A stretch of DNA of 9,783 nucleotides. It comes from Gaiellales bacterium. GTDB lineage: Bacteria; Actinomycetota; Thermoleophilia; Gaiellales; F1-60-MAGs149. Location of the stretch: NCBI GenBank assembly GCA_030831375.1, contig JAURLF010000178.1, positions 1 to 9,783 on the forward strand. The letters run 5' to 3'. How positions within the stretch are numbered: position 1 is the first letter of the stretch; each line of letters begins with the position of its first letter. Of this stretch, positions 1-7,134 are shown in pieces. A program made the position numbers and the translations under genes. Below the pieces are notes generated by a model. It made no database searches and was not told where the DNA came from. It was given only the letters and a program-made list of their open reading frames with translations.

Positions 1-1151
<1,151 letters not shown>

Positions 1152-1158
1152 CTTCAGA

Positions 1159-1164
1159 CCTTTC
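1159..1164 (-). promoter_or_regulatory. Shine-Dalgarno of gcvP
   Basis: On the minus strand GAAAGG is followed by 7 bases (tctgaag) and the ATG at 1151. It decides the gcvP start over the in-frame ATG eight codons later. It also sets gcvP apart from the other first-in-unit genes here, which lack such a site. Confidence 0.7.
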
Positions 1165-1223
1165 GCACGGCGGCGCCGATCGGCACCGCGCACCCCTTGG
1201 CTGTCCCCGAACGTCCCGCCGGA

Positions 1224-1229
1224 ACCCTA
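1224..1229 (-). promoter_or_regulatory. Putative gcvP -10 element (TAGGGT)
   Basis: The minus strand reads TAGGGT, identical to the -10-like hexamer in front of mmuM. The identity continues through the next six bases (TAGGGTTCCGGC in both). Initiation 6-7 bases downstream would give a leader of about 66 bases carrying the gcvP Shine-Dalgarno. I see no clear -35. The rest of the 168-base divergent interval (1152-1319) shows no glycine riboswitch core that I can recognise. Confidence 0.4.
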
Positions 1230-1301
1230 CCGCGACTCCCCACCCGTCCGCCAGCGTCACAACCGGGCCGCAACATGGCACGGCGGGCTCCCGTCATCCG
1301 C

Positions 1302-1307
1302 TATCGT
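1302..1307 (+). promoter_or_regulatory. Putative tRNA-Asp -10 element (TATCGT)
   Basis: TATCGT lies 12 bases before the mature 5' end of the tRNA, a sensible place for a -10 box. Transcription would begin about six bases before the tRNA, leaving a short 5' leader for RNase P. No good -35 box is visible. Confidence 0.45.
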
Positions 1308-1319
1308 GCGCACCCGATC

Positions 1320-1393
<74 letters not shown>

Positions 1394-1398
1394 CTCTC

Positions 1399-1430
1399 GC
1401 GAAGGGCCCCGCAGGGGGCCCTTCGTCGTT
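1399..1430 (+). terminator. Intrinsic-type terminator after tRNA-Asp
   Basis: An 11-bp perfect GC-rich stem pairs 1400-1410 with 1415-1425 around a 4-base loop (GCAG). It is followed by a weak T-containing tail (tcgtttcc). It starts 7 bases after the tRNA and ends well before the mmuM promoter, so it separates the two units. Confidence 0.8.
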
Positions 1431-1468
1431 TCCGGGGCGGCCGCGCTCAGCGCTCTCCGACGCGCGGC

Positions 1469-1474
1469 TAGGGT
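1469..1474 (+). promoter_or_regulatory. -10 element of leaderless mmuM promoter (TAGGGT)
   Basis: TAGGGT ends 6 bases before the ATG at 1481, and no Shine-Dalgarno is present. The spacing puts the transcription start at or next to the A of ATG, as in actinobacterial leaderless genes. No -35 box is evident. Confidence 0.55.
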
Positions 1475-1480
1475 TCCGGC

Positions 1481-2392
1481 ATGACCGGCTTCTCCGACGC
1501 CCTCGGCGCGGGCGCCGTCGTCCTCGACGGCGGCTTCGCCACCGAGCTCGAGGCGCAGGGCCACGACCTGCGCGACAGCCTCTGGTCGGCGCGGCTCCTG
1601 CGCGACGACCCGGACGCGATCGTGGCGGCGCACCGCGCGTACTTCGACGCGGGCGCCGACGTCGCGATCACGTCGAGCTACCACGCGAGCTACGAGGGCT
1701 TTCGGGCCGCGGGCTTCACGGACGAGGAGACGAGCGGGTACCTCCGCCTCTCGGTCGAGCTCGCACGCCGCGCGCAGCCCGCCGACCGTCCGACCTTCGT
1801 CGCGGGCTCCGTCGGCCTCTACGGGGTGGTCTGGGCGAACGGCACCGAGTACTCGGGAGACTACGCGAGCGCCACGGACGACGCGATCGCCACCGAGCAG
1901 CGCCGCCGGATCCTCGCGATGGTCGACGCGGGCGCCGACCTGCTCGCGATCGAGACGATCTCGAACGGCCGCGAGGCCGCGATCCTCGGCGAGCTCCTCG
2001 CCGAGTTCCCCGGCGCCGAGTCATGGGTCACGTTCTGCTGCAGGGACGACCACTGCCTCAGCGACGGCACCCCGATCGCCGACGCGATCCGGGCGGTCAC
2101 CCGCACGGGGCGCCCGACCGCCGTCGGGCTCAACTGCACGCCGCCGCGGCACGTCGAGTCCCTGCTCCGGGATGCGCGCGGCGCGACCGACCTGCCGCTC
2201 GTCGCCTATCCGAATTGGGGCCGGGTCTGGAACGGCGACACGTACGAGTGGCATGGGGCCGGCGTGGACGGCTTCTCCGCCGACCTGCTCGACAGCTGGC
2301 GCGCCGCGGGCGCGTCGGCGATCGGCGGCTGCTGCGGCATCGGGCCCGACGCGATCGCAGACGTCGCGGCCTGGCGCGCCGAGCGGGCCTAG
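1481..2392 (+). CDS. mmuM: Homocysteine S-methyltransferase family protein (MmuM-like)
   Basis: This 303-residue cytoplasmic, zinc-dependent TIM-barrel enzyme probably makes methionine from homocysteine, using S-methylmethionine or S-adenosylmethionine as methyl donor. It opens with the family block LDGGFATELEAQGHDL (about 15-30), then SLWSARLL and ADVAITSSYHAS. The zinc ligands are visible: Cys219 in GLNCTPP, and Cys284 and Cys285 in GGCCGIGPDAI. The length matches E. coli MmuM-type enzymes (about 310). No cobalamin or folate domains are attached, so it is not MetH. It is a single-gene unit between the tRNA terminator and a converging operon; stop codons are 10 bases apart. The start is set by the leaderless -10 element. 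The exact methyl donor cannot be read from sequence. A second family member lies at 6192-7103. Confidence 0.92.
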   Translation: MTGFSDALGAGAVVLDGGFATELEAQGHDLRDSLWSARLLRDDPDAIVAAHRAYFDAGADVAITSSYHASYEGFRAAGFTDEETSGYLRLSVELARRAQPADRPTFVAGSVGLYGVVWANGTEYSGDYASATDDAIATEQRRRILAMVDAGADLLAIETISNGREAAILGELLAEFPGAESWVTFCCRDDHCLSDGTPIADAIRAVTRTGRPTAVGLNCTPPRHVESLLRDARGATDLPLVAYPNWGRVWNGDTYEWHGAGVDGFSADLLDSWRAAGASAIGGCCGIGPDAIADVAAWRAERA

Positions 2393-2411
2393 CCGCCCCG
2401 GCTCAGGCCCG
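2384..2411. terminator. Hairpin spanning both convergent stop codons (possible bidirectional terminator)
   Basis: CGGGCC (2384-2389) pairs with GGCCCG (2406-2411). The stem continues as T2390-A2405, a bulged C2404, then AGCCG/CGGCT (2391-2395 and 2399-2403) around a CCC loop. It covers the mmuM stop and the stop of the converging TIM-barrel gene. There is no T tract on either side, so factor-independent termination is plausible but unproven. Confidence 0.4.
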
Positions 2412-3350
2412 GTCCGCGCCGATCTCCGCGAGCATCGCGTCGACGCGCGCCTGGGCGCGCCGGTACGACTCCTCCTCGAGCGCGATCACGCGCGCCGGGT
2501 CGCGTCCGACCTCGGCCTGGACGTCGGGCAGGAAGAAGGCCGGGTCGCCCGGGTCCTCCCACGGGGCGAAGATCGGCGACGACGGGTCCGCCTCGGGCAG
2601 GCCGTCCTCGCGCGGCCGGAACCCGCACGTGTAGGACCAGACGTTCTCGAAGGCGATCCGGCCCATGCCCGCGTCGAGCAGACGGCGCGTGATCTCGGCG
2701 ATCGGCAGGACGCCCTCGCCGGAGGGCGCGCCGCAGACCATGCCGTGCATCACGACGTGGTCCTTGAGGTGCGCCTTGCGCGTCCACGGCAGCATCGCAT
2801 CGAGCGCCTCGAGCGGGTCCTCGCGCAGCATCATCGAGTTGCCGTAGTCGTAGAGGGCGCCGACGAACGGGTGGTCGACCCGCTCGAGGATGCGCGCCAC
2901 CTCGACGCCGGTGAACTCCTCGTGGTTCTCGAGCAGCACGGGGATGCCGCGGTCCTCGGCGACGGGGCCGATCTCGACGAGGTCCGCGATCGTCGCGTCG
3001 AGCACGTGCGCACGCTCGCCCTCGTGGCGCGTGTAGGTGCGCAGGTGGCCGGCGCCGAGGCGCTCGGCGAGGTCGAGGAGCCGCGTCAGGTGCACCGGGT
3101 CGGTGCCGGACGTCTCGACGTCGATCTCGAGCCCGCGCGCGCGGATCGCGTCCGCCACCATCGCGATGTGCGCGGGGTCGTCGCCGCCGAGGAAGCGGTA
3201 GCCGGGGCCGTTCACGTTGAGGCCGATGCCCGGGTTGCCGTCGGCCACGCAGCGGTCGAGCAGGTCGATGATCGTGAACGCCGGGTCGTGCATGAGCCGG
3301 AACCGGAACGAGTACGTGTGCAGGAAGAGCCGGATCGGCGTCGCGCTCAT
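2403..3350 (-). CDS. Sugar phosphate isomerase/epimerase family protein (xylose isomerase-like TIM barrel)
   Basis: This is a 315-residue soluble TIM-barrel protein of the AP-endonuclease-2/xylose-isomerase-like superfamily. These enzymes isomerise or epimerise sugars, polyols or their phosphates with a divalent metal. The four metal ligands fall in the expected strand-end positions: Glu141 (LLENHEE), Asp168 (ALYDYGN), His194 (KAHLKDH) and Glu235 (IAFENVW). An HTYSFR motif sits near the N terminus (11-16). Beyond the barrel a proline-rich tail (about 245-290) precedes a final helix. The ATG at 3350 overlaps the upstream kinase stop as ATGA and has GAGGA 6 bases upstream. An in-frame opening continues past it to 4277, but that part only shadows the kinase. 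It is the second gene of a two-gene operon. Substrate is unknown; epimerase, isomerase and dehydratase members all exist. Confidence 0.88.
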   Translation of the reverse strand: MSATPIRLFLHTYSFRFRLMHDPAFTIIDLLDRCVADGNPGIGLNVNGPGYRFLGGDDPAHIAMVADAIRARGLEIDVETSGTDPVHLTRLLDLAERLGAGHLRTYTRHEGERAHVLDATIADLVEIGPVAEDRGIPVLLENHEEFTGVEVARILERVDHPFVGALYDYGNSMMLREDPLEALDAMLPWTRKAHLKDHVVMHGMVCGAPSGEGVLPIAEITRRLLDAGMGRIAFENVWSYTCGFRPREDGLPEADPSSPIFAPWEDPGDPAFFLPDVQAEVGRDPARVIALEEESYRRAQARVDAMLAEIGADRA

Positions 3351-4222
3351 CGCAGGTCCTCGAGCTGGGCGACGGTCAGGGCCACGGCCCGAGCGTAGCG
3401 GGCCGCAGCCGCCGGATCGGCGTCGGCGAGGTCGACGCGTCGCATCGCGCAGTACGCGCCGAAGCGGAACGCGTAGGCCGGCTCGAGGGCGGCCAGCCGT
3501 GCGAGCACGGCGCGGTCGCCGTACGCGTCGAGGCACGCGGCGCGCTCGGCGGGGTCGAGCGGCTCGTGGCCGTACAGCACCTGGAAGGCGGGCGAGAGGA
3601 ACGCGAACAGGTCCTCGGCGGGGTCGCCGATCGCGGGGCACTGCCAGTCGATCAGCCGCGGCCCGTCCGGGCCGACGATCACGTTGCCCGAGCCGGCGTC
3701 GGTGTGCACGAGGGCACGCCGCGCCGCGGGCTGCACGAGCCGCGCGGGGCGCAGGGCGCGCAGCCGGGCCGCGTCGTCTCGGTCGGCGCCCGCGAGCAGC
3801 CGCTCGCCCTCGGCGAGGATCTCCTCCGACGCGGTCGGCACCGCGCGGAAGCCCGCCGCCGGCACGGCGTGCTGGCGGCGCATCATCTCCGCGACGGCCT
3901 CCGAGCCCGCCTGCCACTGGTCGCCCGCGACCCACGCGTAGACGAGCACGGCGGGGCGCTCGCCGACCCGTGGGTGGTAGGCGACCGGGTCGGGCGCGAC
4001 GCGGTGGCCGCGCAGCGCGTCGAGCGCGCGCGCCTCGTCGTCGGGGAGGATCGGGAAGAGCCGCCAGCCGTCCTGCCGGGCGAAGGCCTTGACGACCCAG
4101 TCGACCCCGTCGCCCTGGACGCGCTGCACGTCGTTCCAGTATCCGCCCACGAGCGGCGTCGCCTCGACCTCGACGCCGGCCGGGAGATCGCCGAGCTCGC
4201 GCAGGAGGGCGACGGCGTCCAC
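3347..4222 (-). CDS. APH-family phosphotransferase (small-molecule kinase)
   Basis: This is a 291-residue protein with an aminoglycoside-phosphotransferase/choline-kinase-like fold, which transfers phosphate from ATP to a hydroxyl of a small molecule. The Brenner-type catalytic loop is HTDAGSGN, with His173, Asp175 and Asn180. The metal-binding Asp192 is in LIDWQ, followed by GDPAEDLFAFLSP. VVKAF near residue 42 carries the likely ATP-contacting lysine. The GTG at 4222 is preferred over a TTG at 4270, because GACAAT ends exactly 6 bases before it and the TTG would overlap the divergent gene's start codon. Its stop overlaps the next start as ATGA, so the pair is translationally coupled. The partner suggests a sugar or polyol substrate, but this is inference. 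It could also be an antibiotic-type or homoserine/choline-type kinase. Confidence 0.85.
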   Translation of the reverse strand: MDAVALLRELGDLPAGVEVEATPLVGGYWNDVQRVQGDGVDWVVKAFARQDGWRLFPILPDDEARALDALRGHRVAPDPVAYHPRVGERPAVLVYAWVAGDQWQAGSEAVAEMMRRQHAVPAAGFRAVPTASEEILAEGERLLAGADRDDAARLRALRPARLVQPAARRALVHTDAGSGNVIVGPDGPRLIDWQCPAIGDPAEDLFAFLSPAFQVLYGHEPLDPAERAACLDAYGDRAVLARLAALEPAYAFRFGAYCAMRRVDLADADPAAAARYARAVALTVAQLEDLR

Positions 4223-4228
4223 GGGGGC

Positions 4229-4234
4229 ATTGTC
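4229..4234 (-). promoter_or_regulatory. -10 element of leaderless kinase/isomerase operon promoter (GACAAT)
   Basis: The minus strand reads GACAAT, then 6 bases (gccccc), then GTG at 4222. Five of six positions fit a TANNNT/TATAAT-like -10, and no ribosome binding site is present. It supports the GTG start. Confidence 0.5.
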
Positions 4235-4254
4235 GCCGATGCCGCGCCCGCCCT

Positions 4255-4263
4255 TGCGATACT
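4255..4263 (+). promoter_or_regulatory. Extended -10 of leaderless oxidase promoter (TGC + GATACT)
   Basis: GATACT (4258-4263) is preceded by TGC, the extended -10 signature, and followed by 6 bases (ggggca) and the ATG at 4270. A TTGTCG at 4230-4235 would be 22 bases upstream, too far for a normal -35. The element faces away from the kinase promoter 23 bases to its left. Confidence 0.5.
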
Positions 4264-4269
4264 GGGGCA

Positions 4270-5688
4270 ATGGCCACCGCCGCCGACGCCCCGACCCGGT
4301 CGGCCGTCGACGCGCGCTACCGCGCCGTCTCCGGCTGGCTCGCCGGCGTGCCCGAGCCGCTCGACCCGCGCGACCCCCTGCCCGGCGACCGCCGGGTCGA
4401 CGTGGCGATCGCCGGCGGCGGGCTGACAGGGCTGTGGACCGCCTACTGCCTCGCCAGGGCCGACCCGCGGCTGTCGATCGTCGTCTGCGAGCGCGACATC
4501 GTCGGCTACGGCGCGTCGGGCCGCAACGGCGGCTTCCAGTCCGCGGGGATGGCGGGCGAGGCGCGCATCTTCTCGCGCTACGGCGGGATGGAGGCGGTGC
4601 GGCGCGCGGAGCGCGCCTTCATGGACGGCATCGACTGGGTCGGCGACGTGGTCGCCGAGGAGGGAATCGAGTGCGGCTGGCACAAGGGCGGGGCGCTGCG
4701 CATCGCCACCTCCCCCACCCAGGCCGCGCGCGTCGAGGCGGGCGTCGCCGGGCGCCGCGCGCGCGGCTTCACCGAGGCCGACGTCTGGGAGATCTCCCTC
4801 GAGGAGCTCCAGCGGCGCGTGCGCTTCCACGGCGCCGTCTCGGCCACGTACACGCCGCACTGCGCGCGCATCGACCCGGCGCGGCTCGTGCGCGGCCTCG
4901 CCCGCGCCTGCGAGCGCCTCGGAGTCGCCATCCACGAGCAGACGCCGGTCACCGCGGTCGAGCGCGGACGCCTCGTCTGCGTGCAGGGCTCCGTCCAGGC
5001 GGACGTCGTGATCCGCGCGACGGAGTCGTTCACGCGCGACCTGCCGGGCGGCCCGCGCCGCTACCTGCGCCTCTACTCGCACATGCTGCAGACGGAGGTG
5101 CTGCCGCCCGCGGTCTGGGACGAGCTCGGCTGGGCCAACTGCGAGCCGATCGCCGACCAGCGCTACCACTTCTTCTACGCGCAGCGCACGATGGACGACC
5201 GCATCGCGATCGGCGGGCGCGGCACGTCCTACCACGCGGGCGACCGCATCAGCGACGCGAACGACATCGACGAGGGGATCCTCGCCCGCGTCGAGCAGGC
5301 GCTCCGGTTCCACTTCCCGGCCGCCAGGGACGCGGCGATCGAGCACCGCTGGGGCGGGGCGTTCGCGGCGCCGCGCGACTGGTCGATGAGCGTCGTCTAC
5401 GACCCGCGCACGGGCATCGGCCACGCAGGCGGCTTCGCCGGACACGGCCTGACCGGCACGTCGATCGCGGGCCGCACCCTCGCGGACCTGGTCCTCGGCC
5501 GCGACTCCGACCTGCTGTCCCTGCCCTGGGTCGGGCACGAGGGCCGCAGGTGGGAGCCCGAGCCCTTGCGCCTGGTCGCGGCGAACGCGATCTCCTCGAT
5601 CCTGCTCTCGGCCGACGACGCCGAGGAGCGCACGGGCCGCCCGGCCCGCCGCGTCGGGCTCGTGCGGCGCTTCATGCCCGGCCGCTAG
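4270..5688 (+). CDS. FAD-dependent oxidoreductase, DAO family (amine/amino-acid oxidase-like)
   Basis: This is a 472-residue flavoenzyme of the D-amino-acid-oxidase/glycine-oxidase/PuuB-like superfamily, likely oxidising a secondary or primary amine. The FAD-binding Rossmann motif GGGLTG is at 49-54, with the ribose-binding acidic residue Glu74 at the end of strand 2 (VVCERD). GYGASGRNGGF (79-89) is the typical second FAD segment. GHAGGFAGHGLTGTSIAGRTLADLVLG near the C terminus is the closing FAD motif of the family. No signal peptide or membrane segment is seen, so it is cytoplasmic. About 40 residues precede the Rossmann fold, common in PuuB-like members. The start is set by the leaderless promoter. 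It is divergent from the kinase operon and 31 bases ahead of ogt, which has its own promoter. Candidate substrates include glycine-type amino acids, sarcosine or gamma-glutamylputrescine; the sequence does not decide. Confidence 0.9.
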   Translation: MATAADAPTRSAVDARYRAVSGWLAGVPEPLDPRDPLPGDRRVDVAIAGGGLTGLWTAYCLARADPRLSIVVCERDIVGYGASGRNGGFQSAGMAGEARIFSRYGGMEAVRRAERAFMDGIDWVGDVVAEEGIECGWHKGGALRIATSPTQAARVEAGVAGRRARGFTEADVWEISLEELQRRVRFHGAVSATYTPHCARIDPARLVRGLARACERLGVAIHEQTPVTAVERGRLVCVQGSVQADVVIRATESFTRDLPGGPRRYLRLYSHMLQTEVLPPAVWDELGWANCEPIADQRYHFFYAQRTMDDRIAIGGRGTSYHAGDRISDANDIDEGILARVEQALRFHFPAARDAAIEHRWGGAFAAPRDWSMSVVYDPRTGIGHAGGFAGHGLTGTSIAGRTLADLVLGRDSDLLSLPWVGHEGRRWEPEPLRLVAANAISSILLSADDAEERTGRPARRVGLVRRFMPGR

Positions 5689-5713
5689 ACATCCGGGCCG
5701 GCCGCACTAGGCT
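5686..5713 (+). promoter_or_regulatory. ogt promoter (-35 TAGACA, -10 TAGGCT)
   Basis: TAGACA (5686-5691) matches five of six bases of TTGACA and contains the stop codon of the preceding oxidase. After a 16-base spacer comes TAGGCT (5708-5713), then 6 bases and the GTG start at 5720. This is the best -35/-10 pair in the window and again predicts a leaderless mRNA. Confidence 0.6.
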
Positions 5714-5719
5714 GGCTCC

Positions 5720-6211
5720 GTGGTCACCTGGCGCAGCGTCCCGACCCCCCTCGGCGAGGTCACCGTCGTCGCCGACGACGACTGGCTGACCGAGCTGCAC
5801 CTGCCCGGTGACGACGGCGTCGTGCCCGCGGACGCCGTCGCGGGCGGGCCGACGGTCGACCGCGCGGCGGCGCAGCTCACGGAGTGGTTCGCAGGCGACC
5901 GCCGGCACTTCGACCTGCCGCTCGCCCCCGTCGGCACGACCTTCCAGCGGCGCGTGTGGGCCGCGCTCGTCTCGGTCCCGTACGGCGAGACGGCGACGTA
6001 CGGCGACATCGCCGCGGCGATCGGCCACTCCGCGGCCACGCGCGCCGTCGGAGCGGCCAACGGCCGCAACCCGATTCCGCTGATCATCCCCTGCCACCGC
6101 GTGGTCGGATCGAACGGGGCGCTGGTCGGCTACTCCGGCGGCGGCGGGGTCGCGACGAAGCGCTACCTGCTCGACGTCGAGCAGGGCGTGCTCACGCTCG
6201 ACGTGCCGTGA
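5720..6211 (+). CDS. ogt: Methylated-DNA--[protein]-cysteine S-methyltransferase
   Basis: This is a suicide DNA-repair enzyme that moves the alkyl group from O6-alkylguanine (and O4-alkylthymine) to its own cysteine. The 163-residue protein has the acceptor in IPCHRVVGSNG (Cys125). It also has the helix-turn-helix segment YGETATYGDIAAAIGHSAATRAVGAA with the base-flipping Tyr94 and arginine finger Arg108, and the LVGYSGG active-site loop (135-141). Length is typical of stand-alone Ogt (about 170). There is no Ada regulatory domain, so it is not an adaptive-response sensor. The GTG start is set by the -10 element 6 bases upstream. Its 3' end overlaps the converging homocysteine methyltransferase-family gene by 20 bases, so read-through would make antisense RNA. 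Confidence 0.95.
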   Translation: MVTWRSVPTPLGEVTVVADDDWLTELHLPGDDGVVPADAVAGGPTVDRAAAQLTEWFAGDRRHFDLPLAPVGTTFQRRVWAALVSVPYGETATYGDIAAAIGHSAATRAVGAANGRNPIPLIIPCHRVVGSNGALVGYSGGGGVATKRYLLDVEQGVLTLDVP

Positions 6212-7103
6212 GGCGGTCGGCGAGCGCCGCGAGGTGGCGCTCGTCCGTGCCGCAGCAGCCGCCCGACACGGGCAGCCGGAGCGCGTCGAGCTGCGCCGCG
6301 AAGGGCCCGGGCTCGCCGGCGTCGAGCTCGGCGCGCCCGTCGAGCTCCTCCGGACTGAGCGCGGAGGCGTTGGCGAAGCACGCGATCACGCGCTCACCGC
6401 CCGGCCCGGCCGCGATCGCGGCGGCGGCGACCGACGGGTGGACGCAGGTGAGGGCATAGCCGACCGGGGCCTGCGCGGTCCCATGGTCGATGGCCGCGAC
6501 GAGGTCGTCGATCCGCGTCCCGTCGAGCAGCGTGCCGTCGGGACGCGCGACGACGCCGATCACGTACGGGAGCCCGGTCGCGGCCAGCGCCCGGCCGATG
6601 CCGAGCGCCTCGTCCGCAGCGGGCAGGGTGGCGGCGACGAGGAGGTCGACGCCGCCCGCCGCGAGGGCCTCGGCCTGGGCCCGCATCCCCCGCTCGGCGG
6701 TCGCCGCGTCGGGCGCCGTGCCCGCGCCGTAGCCGTCGCCCAGCGGCCCCACGAGGCCCCCGATCAGGATGGCCGCGTCGGGCGCCTCGCGGCGCAGCGC
6801 AGCGAGGAGCTCCGCGTTGAGGCCGTTGAGGTCGCGGCCGGCGTGGGCCGAGCGGGCGATCCGGTCGGGATGCGCCCGCCACGTGTCGGTCTGCAGCAGC
6901 ACGGGCAGGCCGCGCTCGCGGCCGATCCCGAGGTACGAGCGGTGCACGTCGGCGAGCGCGGCACGGCCGACGGGATCGGCAACGAGGGCGCCGATCCCGA
7001 CCTCCGCGTCGAAGGCGACCCCGTCCGTGCGGCGCAGCCGCTCGAACACGGAGCCCTCCGACAGCACCGGGCCGCTGCGCAGGAGCTCCTCGACGCCGTC
7101 CAC
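6192..7103 (-). CDS. Homocysteine S-methyltransferase family protein (second paralogue)
   Basis: This is a 303-residue zinc-dependent TIM-barrel protein. The zinc ligands are Cys220 (YALTCVHP) and Cys283/Cys284 (GGCCGTDERHL). An IGGLVGPLGDGYGAG segment (about 118-132) matches the loop seen in this family. It lacks the DGGFATEL-like N-terminal block of the gene at 1481-2392, starting instead with VLSEGSVFERLRR, so it belongs to a distinct branch. A homocysteine-binding role is likely; the methyl donor may differ from MmuM. The longest open frame begins at 7157, but GTG at 7103 is chosen: TACGCT ends 6 bases upstream, and the longer version would overlap the divergent DUF2237 gene. It is a single-gene unit divergent from DUF2237. 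Confidence 0.88.
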   Translation of the reverse strand: MDGVEELLRSGPVLSEGSVFERLRRTDGVAFDAEVGIGALVADPVGRAALADVHRSYLGIGRERGLPVLLQTDTWRAHPDRIARSAHAGRDLNGLNAELLAALRREAPDAAILIGGLVGPLGDGYGAGTAPDAATAERGMRAQAEALAAGGVDLLVAATLPAADEALGIGRALAATGLPYVIGVVARPDGTLLDGTRIDDLVAAIDHGTAQAPVGYALTCVHPSVAAAAIAAGPGGERVIACFANASALSPEELDGRAELDAGEPGPFAAQLDALRLPVSGGCCGTDERHLAALADRLTARRA

Positions 7104-7109
7104 GGCCGC

Positions 7110-7115
7110 AGCGTA
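7110..7115 (-). promoter_or_regulatory. -10 element of leaderless promoter for the second homocysteine methyltransferase (TACGCT)
   Basis: The minus strand reads TACGCT, 6 bases (gcggcc), then GTG at 7103. No Shine-Dalgarno is present. It is only 6 bases from the opposite-facing TACGAT. Confidence 0.5.
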
Positions 7116-7121
7116 CGCGGC

Positions 7122-7127
7122 TACGAT
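7122..7127 (+). promoter_or_regulatory. -10 element of leaderless DUF2237 promoter (TACGAT)
   Basis: TACGAT matches the consensus at four positions and is followed by 7 bases (cccgccc) and the ATG at 7135. The region a -35 would occupy lies inside the divergent gene's start codon, and no TTG-type box is seen. Confidence 0.55.
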
Positions 7128-7134
7128 CCCGCCC

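Noticed and set aside
1152..1319. Possible glycine riboswitch upstream of gcvP
   Set aside because: I could not find the conserved aptamer core, and the predicted leader of about 66 bases is too short for a typical glycine aptamer plus expression platform. A covariance-model search would settle it.
4270..4270. TTG at 4270 as the kinase start (307 residues)
   Set aside because: It would overlap the oxidase ATG and include the GACAAT promoter in the coding region; GTG at 4222 fits the leaderless spacing seen at every other unit.
3351..4277. In-frame upstream extension of the TIM-barrel gene, as if it were a 624-residue fusion
   Set aside because: The extra part is an out-of-frame reading of the kinase gene with Arg/Pro/Ala-rich low-complexity sequence; the real start is the ATGA overlap at 3350.
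3883..5789. Long overlapping open frames on both strands over the oxidase gene
   Set aside because: They have no recognisable domains, and the oxidase frame carries all the conserved FAD motifs.
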